From NCBI GenBank assembly GCA_036336695.1, contig JAYZFQ010000003.1:1-30252 (forward strand): a stretch of DNA of 30,252 bases, read 5' to 3'. A program made the position numbers and the translations under genes. Shown here in pieces: positions 15,476-23,193 of this stretch (positions are counted from its first letter, which is position 1; each line of letters opens with the position of its first letter). Below the pieces are notes generated by a model that was not told the origin of the DNA, made no database searches, and worked only from the letters and a program-made list of their open reading frames with translations. Source of the stretch: GCA-2729515 sp036336695. GTDB lineage: Bacteria; Myxococcota_A; UBA9160; SMWR01.

Positions 15476-16564
15476 TCAGTCCGGATATTCGATCCGGACA
15501 TTGCGGCTCACACACACGGACTGGCACGTGAGAACCCATCCCTCTTCCAACAGGTCCGGCGTCAGGCAATCGTTCGTCACCATGCGCACCTTGCCCTGGG
15601 CGAGTTTCGCCATGCAACAGGAGCAATAGCCCTCCTCGCAGGAGAAGGGCGGCTCGAGCCCCGCACGCCGGGCCGCTTCGAGCACGCGCTCTTCAGCGGT
15701 ATACGCCACCTCGTGCTCCTGGCCGTCGAGGACGACGGTAATGGACTCCGGGGCAACAGCGCTCACCTCGCCGGTGTCGGCCGTTTCCTGGGCGGCCGCC
15801 ACGTCGGGGTCCGGCGGCGACACGAAGCGCTCGATGTGGATCTGGTCCGAAGGCACGTGGAGGGCCGCGAGGGCGCGCTCCACCAGGTCCATGAACACCC
15901 CGGGACCACAGAGATAGAAATCCCCTTCGAGACACCCGACTGCGTGGTGCTCGATTCCTTCGAGGCCGAGCAAGCCGTCCCGGTCGTCCAGAGAGTGGTG
16001 GACCGCCAGGCGCCCGGGGTGCCGCTCGGACCAGCGCTCGAGTTCCCGTTCGAAGATGATCGAGCGTGCGTCCCGGTTGGCATAGACGAGGCGAAGCTTG
16101 CGCTCGGTGGTGAGAAGCGCCGTCTTCAGGAGCGACATGCAGGGCGTGATGCCACTTCCGCCGGCAAAGAACGTGATCGGGCGCGACTTCTCGTTCAGGA
16201 CGAAAAGGCCCGCGGGCGGCACGACGAAGAGTTCGTCTCCAGGCGCAATGGTCTCGTTGATCCAGTTCGAGACGCGACCTTCCTCGATGCGCTTGACGGT
16301 CACCTGCAGCCGATCATCGCACTCGGGGGAACTGGACAGGGAATAGCTCCGCGTCAGGACCTTCCCCGCGTGGGGAACCTTGAAACTCAAGAACTGCCCG
16401 GAGCGATACTGGAAGCGCTTCTCGAGACCGCGCGGAACCTCGAAGACCAGCGAGCAGGCGTCGTGCGTCTCGCGCACCACCTCGGCGACACGCAGCCGTT
16501 CGCAAGACGCGGTGGCTTCGCGCCATTCCTCTTCCGAAACACCGGCCTGGGTGGAATCGAGCAT
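15476..16564 (-). CDS. ferredoxin-NAD(P)H reductase with C-terminal 2Fe-2S domain (KshB/PaaE-like)
   Basis: 362 residues with three domains. The FAD domain (about 22-128) has RSYS (72-75); the NAD(P) domain has GGSGITP (135-141) and YLCGPGVFMD; the C-terminal plant-type ferredoxin domain (about 273-362) has cysteines 309, 314, 317 and 347 in C-x4-C-x2-C...C spacing. This architecture passes electrons from NADH to a Rieske or di-iron oxygenase, as in 3-ketosteroid 9-alpha-hydroxylase reductase (KshB) or PaaE. No oxygenase component lies in the window. The start is ATG 16564; the frame remains open upstream through the neighbouring SDR gene but that part is a shadow. Steroid use is suggested only by the igr-like genes 3 kb away. 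Confidence 0.88.
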   Translation of the reverse strand: MLDSTQAGVSEEEWREATASCERLRVAEVVRETHDACSLVFEVPRGLEKRFQYRSGQFLSFKVPHAGKVLTRSYSLSSSPECDDRLQVTVKRIEEGRVSNWINETIAPGDELFVVPPAGLFVLNEKSRPITFFAGGSGITPCMSLLKTALLTTERKLRLVYANRDARSIIFERELERWSERHPGRLAVHHSLDDRDGLLGLEGIEHHAVGCLEGDFYLCGPGVFMDLVERALAALHVPSDQIHIERFVSPPDPDVAAAQETADTGEVSAVAPESITVVLDGQEHEVAYTAEERVLEAARRAGLEPPFSCEEGYCSCCMAKLAQGKVRMVTNDCLTPDLLEEGWVLTCQSVCVSRNVRIEYPD

Positions 16565-16587
16565 CGGGGCGCCGCAGGTTAGCGCAT

Positions 16588-17310
16588 CTAGTCCCGGCGG
16601 AGGTCCAGGACGGAGCCGTTGGCCAGGTCCTGGTCGATGAGCGCCCAGAGTTCCTGGGCCACTTCGGCCGCGTCGCGCAGCACGCCGTCCTCGTGGAGGG
16701 CGACGAAGCGTGCGACGTCCGGAAAGTCGCGTTCCGCCGTGTTCCGAATCTCCTCCTGCATGGGCGTCGCCACCACGCCGGGCGCAACCGAGAGGAGGCG
16801 CACACGCCCCCCACGGCGCTCCTGCTCGGCGCCGGCAGTACGCACCCAGTGGTCCGCCGCCGCTTTCCCCGCGCAATACGCGCTCCATCCCATGTAGGGG
16901 TTGTTCGCCGCGCCGGAACCGATCATCACGAGTTCACAGCGCGCTCGGGTCTGCGCCGACGCGCGCAGGAAGGCGTCGCCGAGCACCTGGGGCGCCGCGC
17001 TGTTGAGCAGGACCTGCCGCGTATAACCCGCTGCATCGACCTCGCCGGAAAATCCCAGCGGGGTGAGGGTGCCCGCGTTGTGGAAGAAGACCGCGCGTTC
17101 GCCGGCGAAACCCGCCAGCTCGCGTTCGAAGAGGTCTGCCACGCCGGGCCAGGCGTCGGGATCGGCGAGGTCGGCGCGGTGATGCTCCGCCGCGCTGCCG
17201 CCGCGCCGACTCACGTCGATTCGCCGGGCATCGCGCCAGGGGCAGACCTCGAGCAGGGCGCGACCGATGCCGCTCGATCCGCCCGTAACGATCACGAGGT
17301 GCTGCGCCAT
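16588..17310 (-). CDS. short-chain dehydrogenase/reductase, sepiapterin reductase-like
   Basis: 240 residues. The cofactor motif TGGSSGIGRAL begins at residue 9. The NNAG motif reads HNAG, and the catalytic set is Ser in MIGSGAA and Tyr/Lys in YCAGKAA. The closing VAPGVVATPMQEEI is typical of classical SDRs. The organisation (short Gly motif, HNAG, long loop before the catalytic Ser) resembles sepiapterin reductase/YueD-like benzil reductases. It is NADP(H)-dependent; the substrate is unknown. It precedes the reductase/PPOX pair on the same strand by 23 bases and is probably in the same transcript. Confidence 0.85.
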   Translation of the reverse strand: MAQHLVIVTGGSSGIGRALLEVCPWRDARRIDVSRRGGSAAEHHRADLADPDAWPGVADLFERELAGFAGERAVFFHNAGTLTPLGFSGEVDAAGYTRQVLLNSAAPQVLGDAFLRASAQTRARCELVMIGSGAANNPYMGWSAYCAGKAAADHWVRTAGAEQERRGGRVRLLSVAPGVVATPMQEEIRNTAERDFPDVARFVALHEDGVLRDAAEVAQELWALIDQDLANGSVLDLRRD

Positions 17311-17352
17311 CGGGCAAGCCTACATGAAGCCGGCCGTTGCGCACCGGTCGCA

Positions 17353-17402
17353 CCGGAATTCCACTGGCGGCGGAAGAGTCCAACGGCTCTTGCGGATTCC
17401 GG
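17353..17402. repeat. nested inverted repeat in a divergent promoter region
   Basis: Outer arms CCGGAATTCC (17353-17362) and GGATTCCGG (17394-17402) pair with one bulged base. An inner pair AAGAG (17374-17378) and CTCTT (17387-17391) has an 8-base loop. It lies between the divergently transcribed SDR and FHA genes, whose 159-bp gap must hold two promoters. It may be an operator or a structured leader. Confidence 0.4.
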
Positions 17403-17469
17403 CGGAAATGGGACCCAGGTCACACTTTCCCCGCGGTGCCGGTCGTCAAGAACCTGACCGGAGGAAGCC

Positions 17470-17874
17470 ATGCGCGACGGACGCACCCGCAAACTCGAAA
17501 TCGCCCATACCGACACGAACTTCGAAAAATGGCTTGCCCGGTGGAGAGCCGCGGTCGTTTTGCTTTCGGGTGACGCCGCGGGCACCGAATACGAGCTGGA
17601 AGCCCCCAGCGTTTCGCTGGGCCGCGGGGACAGCGCGACCTGGACCTTTTCCGACGAGGCCCTGTCGAAGGAACACGCGGCCCTGGAGTTCGCTTCCGGC
17701 GCAATCCGCCTGCGCGACCTCGGCAGCATGAACGGATCGCGGGTCAACGGGGCGGAAACCAAGGCCGCTGAACTCAAGAACGGCGACCGTTTCGAACTGG
17801 GCGGGCTCACCTTTCAGTTCGTGATCGAGAAGCGCCGCCGCAACCCGCGAACCTACGTCGTCGACGACGGCTGA
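17470..17874 (+). CDS. FHA domain protein
   Basis: 134 residues. A short N-terminal helix (NFEKWLARW) precedes an FHA domain (about 28-120) with all key positions: SLGRG (49-53), SKEH (66-69) and LGSMNGSRVNG (84-94). These bind phosphothreonine peptides. A basic tail (EKRRRNPRTY) ends the protein. GGAGGAA lies six bases before the ATG. The Ser/Thr kinase gene starts 17 bases downstream, so the FHA protein is probably a phospho-dependent partner or substrate of that kinase, a pairing common in myxobacteria and actinobacteria. Confidence 0.9.
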   Translation: MRDGRTRKLEIAHTDTNFEKWLARWRAAVVLLSGDAAGTEYELEAPSVSLGRGDSATWTFSDEALSKEHAALEFASGAIRLRDLGSMNGSRVNGAETKAAELKNGDRFELGGLTFQFVIEKRRRNPRTYVVDDG

Positions 17875-17891
17875 CACACCGGGAACCCCGC

Positions 17892-18959
17892 ATGACCGAC
17901 ACCCCCCGCAAGACGATCCAGAACTACGCGGTCGAAGGCGAACTCGCGAAAGGGGGCATGGGCGTGGTCTACCTGGCAGAGCAACCCGCCCTCGAACGAC
18001 GCGTCGTGCTGAAGGCCCTGCGCCGGGAACTCGTGGGAGAGGCGTGCAGCCAGGAGCGGTTCCGGCGCGAAGCCCGGGCCGCCGCCACCATCCACCACCC
18101 GAACGTCGTCGCCGTCTACGATTGCTTCGACTGGCGCGGCCGGCCCTTCATTTCCCAGGAGTATGTGGCGGGGATCGACCTCGGCTCCGCGCTCGCCTCG
18201 ACCCGGCGACTGCCGGCGCGGATCGCAGCCCTCCTTGCACTCGAACTCGCACGCGGACTCGAGGAAATCCACGCACGGGGCATCGTGCACCGGGACCTGA
18301 AGCCGGCGAATGTACTCCTCGGCCAACGCGGCGAGGTGAAGATCGCCGATTTCGGAGTCGCGCTGGACGGGCACTCCGAAAACCTGACACGCGCCGGGCA
18401 CGCACTGGGAACGCCGAACTACATGTCTCCCGAGCAACTGCGGGGCGAACGCGTGGATGCGCGCAGCGACCTGTTCGCTTACGGCGTCACCCTGTACGAG
18501 ATCCTGGCGGGTGTGCCCCCGTTTCGCACCAGCGAGGAAGACGAGGGAAGTCTCCTCCAGCAGATGGAACGCGGACGGTTCACGCCCCTGCGCCGGGCCG
18601 CCCCGGGAACCCCCCGCTGGCTGGCCCGGCTCGCAGAGCGCTGCCTGCGCAGCCGGAGTTCGCGGCGCGTCGCTTCGGCGGCGGCGCTGCGTCGGACGCT
18701 CGAACACCGACTCCAGGCCCCGGACCCGGCAGACCTCCGTCGAGAACTCGCAGGCGCCTTCTGGGAGAGCGACTTCTTCGCGGAAACCCCCGACCCGGCC
18801 ACCCGGGCCCAGATCGCCGCACCGGAACGATCCGCCCGGGGGAACCCGAGTGCGTGGCGGACGGTCGCCGCCGTCCTGGTCGGAACCCTGGTGATCGCAG
18901 CGGCGACCCACTGGCTGGAGTTTTCCGCGCGGCTCCTCGACATCGCTTCCCTCCGCTAG
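17892..18959 (+). CDS. PknB-like Ser/Thr protein kinase with C-terminal membrane anchor
   Basis: 355 residues. The Hanks-type kinase domain covers about 12-275: Gly loop ELAKGGMGVVY (17-27), Lys41 in VVLKAL, catalytic loop HRDLKPANVLL with Asp135, DFG 153-155, and GTPNYMSPEQL. After a juxtamembrane region with acidic and charged patches comes one membrane helix (about 323-340) and a tail of only about 15 residues. There is thus no periplasmic sensor domain, and regulation must come through the membrane, partners or the FHA protein. The gene is preceded closely by the FHA gene. A 6-bp inverted repeat follows the stop. Confidence 0.93.
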   Translation: MTDTPRKTIQNYAVEGELAKGGMGVVYLAEQPALERRVVLKALRRELVGEACSQERFRREARAAATIHHPNVVAVYDCFDWRGRPFISQEYVAGIDLGSALASTRRLPARIAALLALELARGLEEIHARGIVHRDLKPANVLLGQRGEVKIADFGVALDGHSENLTRAGHALGTPNYMSPEQLRGERVDARSDLFAYGVTLYEILAGVPPFRTSEEDEGSLLQQMERGRFTPLRRAAPGTPRWLARLAERCLRSRSSRRVASAAALRRTLEHRLQAPDPADLRRELAGAFWESDFFAETPDPATRAQIAAPERSARGNPSAWRTVAAVLVGTLVIAAATHWLEFSARLLDIASLR

Positions 18960-18960
18960 G

Positions 18961-18986
18961 CGGGAAACCGAGAAGGCCCGTTCCCG
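18961..18986. repeat. short inverted repeat after the kinase gene
   Basis: CGGGAA (18961-18966) and TTCCCG (18981-18986) are perfect complements with a 14-base loop, directly after the kinase stop. No T-tract follows, so an intrinsic terminator is doubtful; it could be an operator for the acyl-CoA dehydrogenase operon downstream. Confidence 0.3.
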
Positions 18987-19044
18987 TGAAGGCTCCCGAG
19001 ACATGCTATCCGTCTCGCTTCACCCCGACCCAGCGAGACTCCCC

Positions 19045-20220
19045 GTGTACGTCGACTTCACCCCCGAACAGCAGGCGCTGCGCAGCGAACTGCGCAGCTA
19101 TTTCCAGGAAATTCTCACCCCCGAGGTCCGCGCGGGCCTCGTCGGTCTCGAAGGCGGGCCCACCTTCCGCGCCACCGTCGAGCGGATGGGCCGCGACGGT
19201 TGGCTCGGCGTCGGCTGGCCCAAGGAATACGGCGGGCAGGGCCGCACTGCGGTGGAACAGCTGATCTGGTTCGAAGAAGCGCGGAAGTCGGGCGCGCCCA
19301 TCCCCTTCGTGACGCTCAATACGGTCGGCCCGGCGTTGATTGCCTGCGGGAGCGAAGAACAGAAGCAGCGCTTCCTACCGGGCATCCTTTCGGGAGAAAC
19401 TCATTTCGCGATTGGCTACACGGAACCGCAGTCGGGCACGGACCTCGCTTCCCTGGAAACCAGCGCCGTTCGCGAAGGCGACGAGTACATCGTCAACGGC
19501 ACCAAGATCTTCACCAGCGGCGCCAACCAGGCCGACTACATCTGGCTCGCTTGCCGGACAAACCCCGATGCCCGCAAGCACGATGGAATTTCGATCCTGA
19601 TCGTCGACACGAAACTCGACGGGTTCAACTGGTCCCCGATCGAAACCGTTGGCGGCGGGGTCACGACGATGACCTACTACGAAAACGTGCACGTTCCGGC
19701 CGACATGATCGTCGGGAAGGAAAACGGCGGCTGGGAACTGATCACCCTCCAGTTGAACCACGAGCGCGTCGGCCTCGCCGCGTTCGGCAGCCTGGCCTTC
19801 CTGCTCGTCGAAGACGTGGCGGAGTGGGCCCGCAACACCGAGGGGCCGACCGGGGAGCCGGTTGCCGAAACGCCCTGGGTGCAGACCGCGCTGGGCGAGG
19901 CCAGCGCCCGGTGCGAGGCGCTCAAGGTCTTGAACTGGCGCATGGCCTGGGAACTCGAACAGGGCCGCCTGGATCCGGCCCTCGCATCGGCGGTGAAGAT
20001 CTACGGCACCGAAACCGTGATCGAAATCTATCGCCTGCTGCTCGAGGTGATCGGCGTCGGCGGAACGGTCAAGCGGGACTCGGCCGGGGCCATCCTGCGC
20101 GGCCGCATCGAAGAAAACTGGCGTGGCTGCCAGATCAACACCTTTGGCGGCGGTGTGAACGAGGTGCAGCGGGTACTCACCGCGAGCCTCGGTCTCCGCA
20201 TGCCCCGCAGCGGACGCTGA
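19045..20220 (+). CDS. acyl-CoA dehydrogenase, ChsE1/FadE26-28-like subunit
   Basis: 391 residues from GTG at 19045 (YVDFTPEQQALRSELRSYF, the usual N-terminus of this subfamily). ATG 19003 would add 14 unrelated residues but has GAAGG ten bases upstream, so it cannot be excluded. Motifs: WPKEYGGQG, YTEPQSGTDLASL, VNGTKIFTSGA (FAD/substrate loops), LNHERVG and the C-terminal CQINTFGGGVNEVQR. It oxidises acyl-CoA to enoyl-CoA. Its sequence type belongs to the heteromeric alpha2-beta2 dehydrogenases of steroid side-chain degradation, and a second, different acyl-CoA dehydrogenase gene follows two genes later, as expected for such a pair. First gene of a four-gene operon. Confidence 0.88.
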   Translation: MYVDFTPEQQALRSELRSYFQEILTPEVRAGLVGLEGGPTFRATVERMGRDGWLGVGWPKEYGGQGRTAVEQLIWFEEARKSGAPIPFVTLNTVGPALIACGSEEQKQRFLPGILSGETHFAIGYTEPQSGTDLASLETSAVREGDEYIVNGTKIFTSGANQADYIWLACRTNPDARKHDGISILIVDTKLDGFNWSPIETVGGGVTTMTYYENVHVPADMIVGKENGGWELITLQLNHERVGLAAFGSLAFLLVEDVAEWARNTEGPTGEPVAETPWVQTALGEASARCEALKVLNWRMAWELEQGRLDPALASAVKIYGTETVIEIYRLLLEVIGVGGTVKRDSAGAILRGRIEENWRGCQINTFGGGVNEVQRVLTASLGLRMPRSGR

Positions 20221-20224
20221 CCCC

Positions 20225-20791
20225 ATGACCCCCGACGACTTCCTGGCGAAGCTCGAGGGCTTCGCCGGCCGCCAGGTCGGCGTTGCCGACCTGGCCCGCG
20301 ACCCGGTGAACCAGCCGATGATCCGCCACTGGTGCGACGCCATGGGCGACGACAACCCCGTCTACACCGACCCCGAGTTTGCAGCGCAGTCGGTCCACGG
20401 CGGCATCGTGGCGCCGCCCACGATGCTCCAGGCCTGGACGATGCGCGGGCTTCGGCCGCCCCCGAAGCCGGAAGCGAAAACTCCCGGCCCCCAGAACGAA
20501 CTCTTCTCGCTCCTCGACGCGGCGGGCTTTACGTCCGTGGTCGCCACCAACTGCACCCAGGAGTACAAGCGCTACCTGAAACCCGGCGATCACCTGGACG
20601 TGACGATGACCATCGAGTCGGTCTCGCCGGAAAAACACACGGCACTCGGCGAAGGGCACTTCATCACCCAGCTGATGACCTACCGCAACCAGGATGGGGA
20701 AGAAGTGGCGACCATGCGTTTCCGCCTGCTCAAGTTCAAGCCGGGAACCGGGAAGGCTCCGCGGCCCGCGCCCTCGGACGCGAAGGGGTAG
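20225..20791 (+). CDS. MaoC-like hydratase, ChsH2-like (non-catalytic) subunit
   Basis: 188 residues, a hot-dog fold of the FAS1-like MaoC type: VNQPMIRHWCDAMGDDNPVYTDPEFA, then HGGIVAPPTMLQAWTM and VVATNCTQEYKRYLKPGD (landmarks, not contiguous). The catalytic D-x4-H of MaoC reads D42-DNPV-Y47: the His is Tyr, so this subunit is probably inactive by itself. Mycobacterial ChsH2 also carries a C-terminal DUF35 domain of about 120 residues; this protein ends at 188 and lacks it. It sits four bases after the first dehydrogenase. Confidence 0.85.
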   Translation: MTPDDFLAKLEGFAGRQVGVADLARDPVNQPMIRHWCDAMGDDNPVYTDPEFAAQSVHGGIVAPPTMLQAWTMRGLRPPPKPEAKTPGPQNELFSLLDAAGFTSVVATNCTQEYKRYLKPGDHLDVTMTIESVSPEKHTALGEGHFITQLMTYRNQDGEEVATMRFRLLKFKPGTGKAPRPAPSDAKG

Positions 20792-20795
20792 TGCC

Positions 20796-21917
20796 ATGAA
20801 CTTCGCTTTCGACGAAGAACAAGAAGTCCTCCGCGACCTCGCGGCTCGGATCTTTTCGGACCACACGAGCCACGAGCGCATGCAGGAGCTCGAAAAGAAC
20901 GGCGAGTGGTACGACCGCGCGCTCTGGTCGGAACTCGCCAAGGCCAACCTGACTGCCCTGTGCCTGCCGGAGGCGGTCGGCGGCAGTGGCTGCGGCATCC
21001 TCGAAACCTGCCTCGTGCTCGAGGAGCAGGGGCGTCACCTCGCTCCGGTGCCGCTCCTTCCCACCTTGCTCCTGGGCGGCCTGCCCCTCGCGGATTCCGG
21101 AACGCCGGAACAGCGCGAACGCTGGTTGCGCCCGGTGGCCGAGGGGGGCGCCGTGTTGACGGCCGCGCTCCACGAAGAGGGCAGCGCGCTGCCCGCACTT
21201 CCACGCACCCGGGCCCAGCGCGACGGGAACGGGTGGCGGCTCGACGGCACGAAGCTTTGCGTTCCGGCGGCGCACCTGGCCGATGCGATCCTCGTGCCCG
21301 CCCGCGTTTCCGACACCGAGTGCCAGGTGTTCCTCGTCGAACCGAGCGCCGAGGGCGCCAGCCTGGAGCGCCAGATCACCACGAACCGGGAACCCCAGAG
21401 CCGGCTCGGCCTGGCCGGCGTACGCGTGGCAGACGACGCGCGAGTCGGCGACGCCCAGACGGCGACCCGGCTCTTCGAACGGGCGAGCATCGGTTTCTGT
21501 GCGCTTCAACTCGGCATCGCCGAAGAAGCCCTGCGCCGCACCGCCGCCTACACCACCGAGCGACGCCAGTTCGGCAGCCCCATCGGTTCCTTCCAGGCGG
21601 TCCAGGTGCGCGCCGCCGACGCCTTCATCGACACCGAAGCCCTGCGCGGCACGCTGTGGCAGGCAGCCTGGCGACTCTCCGAAGGGCTTCCCGCAGCGCG
21701 GGAGGTCGGGGCCGCGCGCTGGTGGGCCTGCGTCGCCGGGCACCGGGTAACCCACGCCGCACAGCATCTCCACGGCGGCATCGGGTCGGACGTCGATTAC
21801 CCGATTCACCGCTTCATGCTCTGGGCGAAACAGGTCGAGGCAAGCCTGGGCGGGCCAACCCAGGAAACGGCGCGACTCGGGCGCCTCGTCGTCGACGACC
21901 CCCGGGAGGAGGGCTGA
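20796..21917 (+). CDS. acyl-CoA dehydrogenase, ChsE2/FadE29-like subunit
   Basis: 373 residues from ATG 20796 with AAGGGG eight bases upstream. N-terminus MNFAFDEEQEVLRDLAARIF; LCLPEAVGGSGCG; then a divergent middle where the usual TEP/GS loop is reduced (ALHEEGSALP); the C-terminal domain is well conserved (RRQFGSPIGSFQAVQ and QHLHGGIGSDVDYPIHR). The weak middle loop and strong C-terminal FAD-half fit the partner subunit of a heterotetrameric acyl-CoA dehydrogenase. It is four bases downstream of the first MaoC subunit. Confidence 0.87.
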   Translation: MNFAFDEEQEVLRDLAARIFSDHTSHERMQELEKNGEWYDRALWSELAKANLTALCLPEAVGGSGCGILETCLVLEEQGRHLAPVPLLPTLLLGGLPLADSGTPEQRERWLRPVAEGGAVLTAALHEEGSALPALPRTRAQRDGNGWRLDGTKLCVPAAHLADAILVPARVSDTECQVFLVEPSAEGASLERQITTNREPQSRLGLAGVRVADDARVGDAQTATRLFERASIGFCALQLGIAEEALRRTAAYTTERRQFGSPIGSFQAVQVRAADAFIDTEALRGTLWQAAWRLSEGLPAAREVGAARWWACVAGHRVTHAAQHLHGGIGSDVDYPIHRFMLWAKQVEASLGGPTQETARLGRLVVDDPREEG

Positions 21918-22352
21918 GTGAGCACCGCGCACCACGCCACACTCGAATACGGCGCCGTTTCCGTGGGCGACACGCTACCGGAACTCGCGCTCCCGCTGAC
22001 GCCGACGGTGATCATCGCCGGAGCCATCGCCTCGCGCGACTACCAGGACGTGCACCACGACCGGGACCTCGCCGTGCAGCGCGGCTCGAAAGACATCTTC
22101 ATGAACATCCTCACCACGAACGGCTTCGTCGGCCGCTTCGTGACGGATTGGGCCGGTCCGGAAGCCCTCTTGACGAAGGTCGACATTCGGCTCGGTGCGC
22201 CGAACTACCCGGGCGACACCATGACGCTCACGGGCACCGTCGCGGCCAAGGCGGACGGCCTGGTGCGCGTCGACGTCCTCGGCCGCAACGAACTCGGCCA
22301 CCACGTGACGGGGAGCGTGGAGCTGAAGCTCCCCGGCGCCGACACCGCCTAG
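21918..22352 (+). CDS. MaoC-like hydratase, ChsH1-like catalytic subunit
   Basis: 144 residues of a single hot-dog domain. The hydratase motif is intact: Asp41-x4-His46 in ASRDYQDVHHDRDLA. Later GAPNYPGDTMTLTGTV is typical of MaoC proteins. It probably pairs with the ChsH2-like subunit to hydrate the enoyl-CoA made by the two dehydrogenases. GTG begins right after the dehydrogenase TGA, with GGAGGAGGG upstream. The stop TAG shares CTAG with the stop of the convergent SDR gene. Confidence 0.87.
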   Translation: MSTAHHATLEYGAVSVGDTLPELALPLTPTVIIAGAIASRDYQDVHHDRDLAVQRGSKDIFMNILTTNGFVGRFVTDWAGPEALLTKVDIRLGAPNYPGDTMTLTGTVAAKADGLVRVDVLGRNELGHHVTGSVELKLPGADTA

Positions 22353-23095
22353 AGCAACGCGGCGTAGGCGCCGCCGTCCACGTGGATGCCGCAACCCGTC
22401 AGGAAACGCGCCTGTTCCGAACACAGGAAGGCGGCCACGCCACCGAAGTCGTCGGCGCTGCCGATGAAACCGGCGGGCACCTGGCTGGCGAACCCCTCGA
22501 GGTTTCCACCCGTGACCTGGCGCACCCGGTCCGTGTCGTGGAATCCGGGCTGGAGCGAATTCACCGTGACCCCGTCCTTCGCCACCTCGCGAGCGAGCAC
22601 CTTGAGGAAACCGGTCACACCGGCGCGGGCGGTGACCGAAGCCATGAGCTGGCCGAACGGCTGGCGGACACCCAGTGACGTGATGGCAACCACGCGGCCC
22701 CAGCCACGCTCCTGCATTTCGGGAACGCCCTCTCGGCACATGGCCACGGTCGAAAGCAGGTTGAGGGAGAGCGCGTCCTCGTAGGCCGCGATGTCCGTCG
22801 TTGCAAAGGTCCCCGGCGGCGGCCCGCCCGCATTGCAGACCAGGATGTCGATACCGCCCAGGGCGTCGCGCGCCGCCGCGACGAAATCCCGCGCGCCGTC
22901 TGCCGTGCCGATATCGGCCACGAGGGGCACGGCCCGTTCGCCAATCAAAGCAGCCGCCGCGTCGATCCGGGAACGATCCCGCCCGCACACGGCGACCTGC
23001 ACCCCCTCGGCCGCAAGAGCGCGCGCCGCGCCCAGCCCGAGTCCGGCAGAAGCCGCCGCTACAGCCGCGCGCCGCCCGGCAATTCCCAGGTCCAT
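22349..23095 (-). CDS. atypical SDR (BKR-like) lacking the catalytic Tyr/Lys
   Basis: 248 residues from ATG 23095. The cofactor-binding motif is ASAGLGLG (15-22) with CNAG at 87-90 and catalytic-type Ser140 (ITS). At the place of YxxxK stands S153-VTA-R157, so both Tyr and Lys are missing, followed by AGVTGFLKVLAREVA as in normal SDRs. This substitution defines a known BKR-like group whose reaction is unclear. C-terminal GIHVDGGAYAALL is normal. A promoter candidate lies in the gap to the divergent dioxygenase gene. Could be a reductase with altered mechanism or a non-catalytic partner. Confidence 0.85.
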   Translation of the reverse strand: MDLGIAGRRAAVAAASAGLGLGAARALAAEGVQVAVCGRDRSRIDAAAALIGERAVPLVADIGTADGARDFVAAARDALGGIDILVCNAGGPPPGTFATTDIAAYEDALSLNLLSTVAMCREGVPEMQERGWGRVVAITSLGVRQPFGQLMASVTARAGVTGFLKVLAREVAKDGVTVNSLQPGFHDTDRVRQVTGGNLEGFASQVPAGFIGSADDFGGVAAFLCSEQARFLTGCGIHVDGGAYAALL

Positions 23096-23143
23096 CGTAA
23101 GCCTCCCGAGGCGAGCCCTTGCGCCCCCGCCCGTGAGGGTGGT

Positions 23144-23172
23144 AGTGAACGAGGTGCGGCCCGTCGCGTCAA
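23144..23172 (-). promoter_or_regulatory. candidate sigma-70 promoter for the atypical SDR gene
   Basis: On the minus strand TTGACG (23172-23167) is separated by exactly 17 bases from TTCACT (23149-23144). The -35 is five of six to consensus, the -10 three of six. The start codon of the SDR follows 48 bases downstream. Confidence 0.4.
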
Positions 23173-23193
23173 GCCACGCCGGAGGAGGAATCC

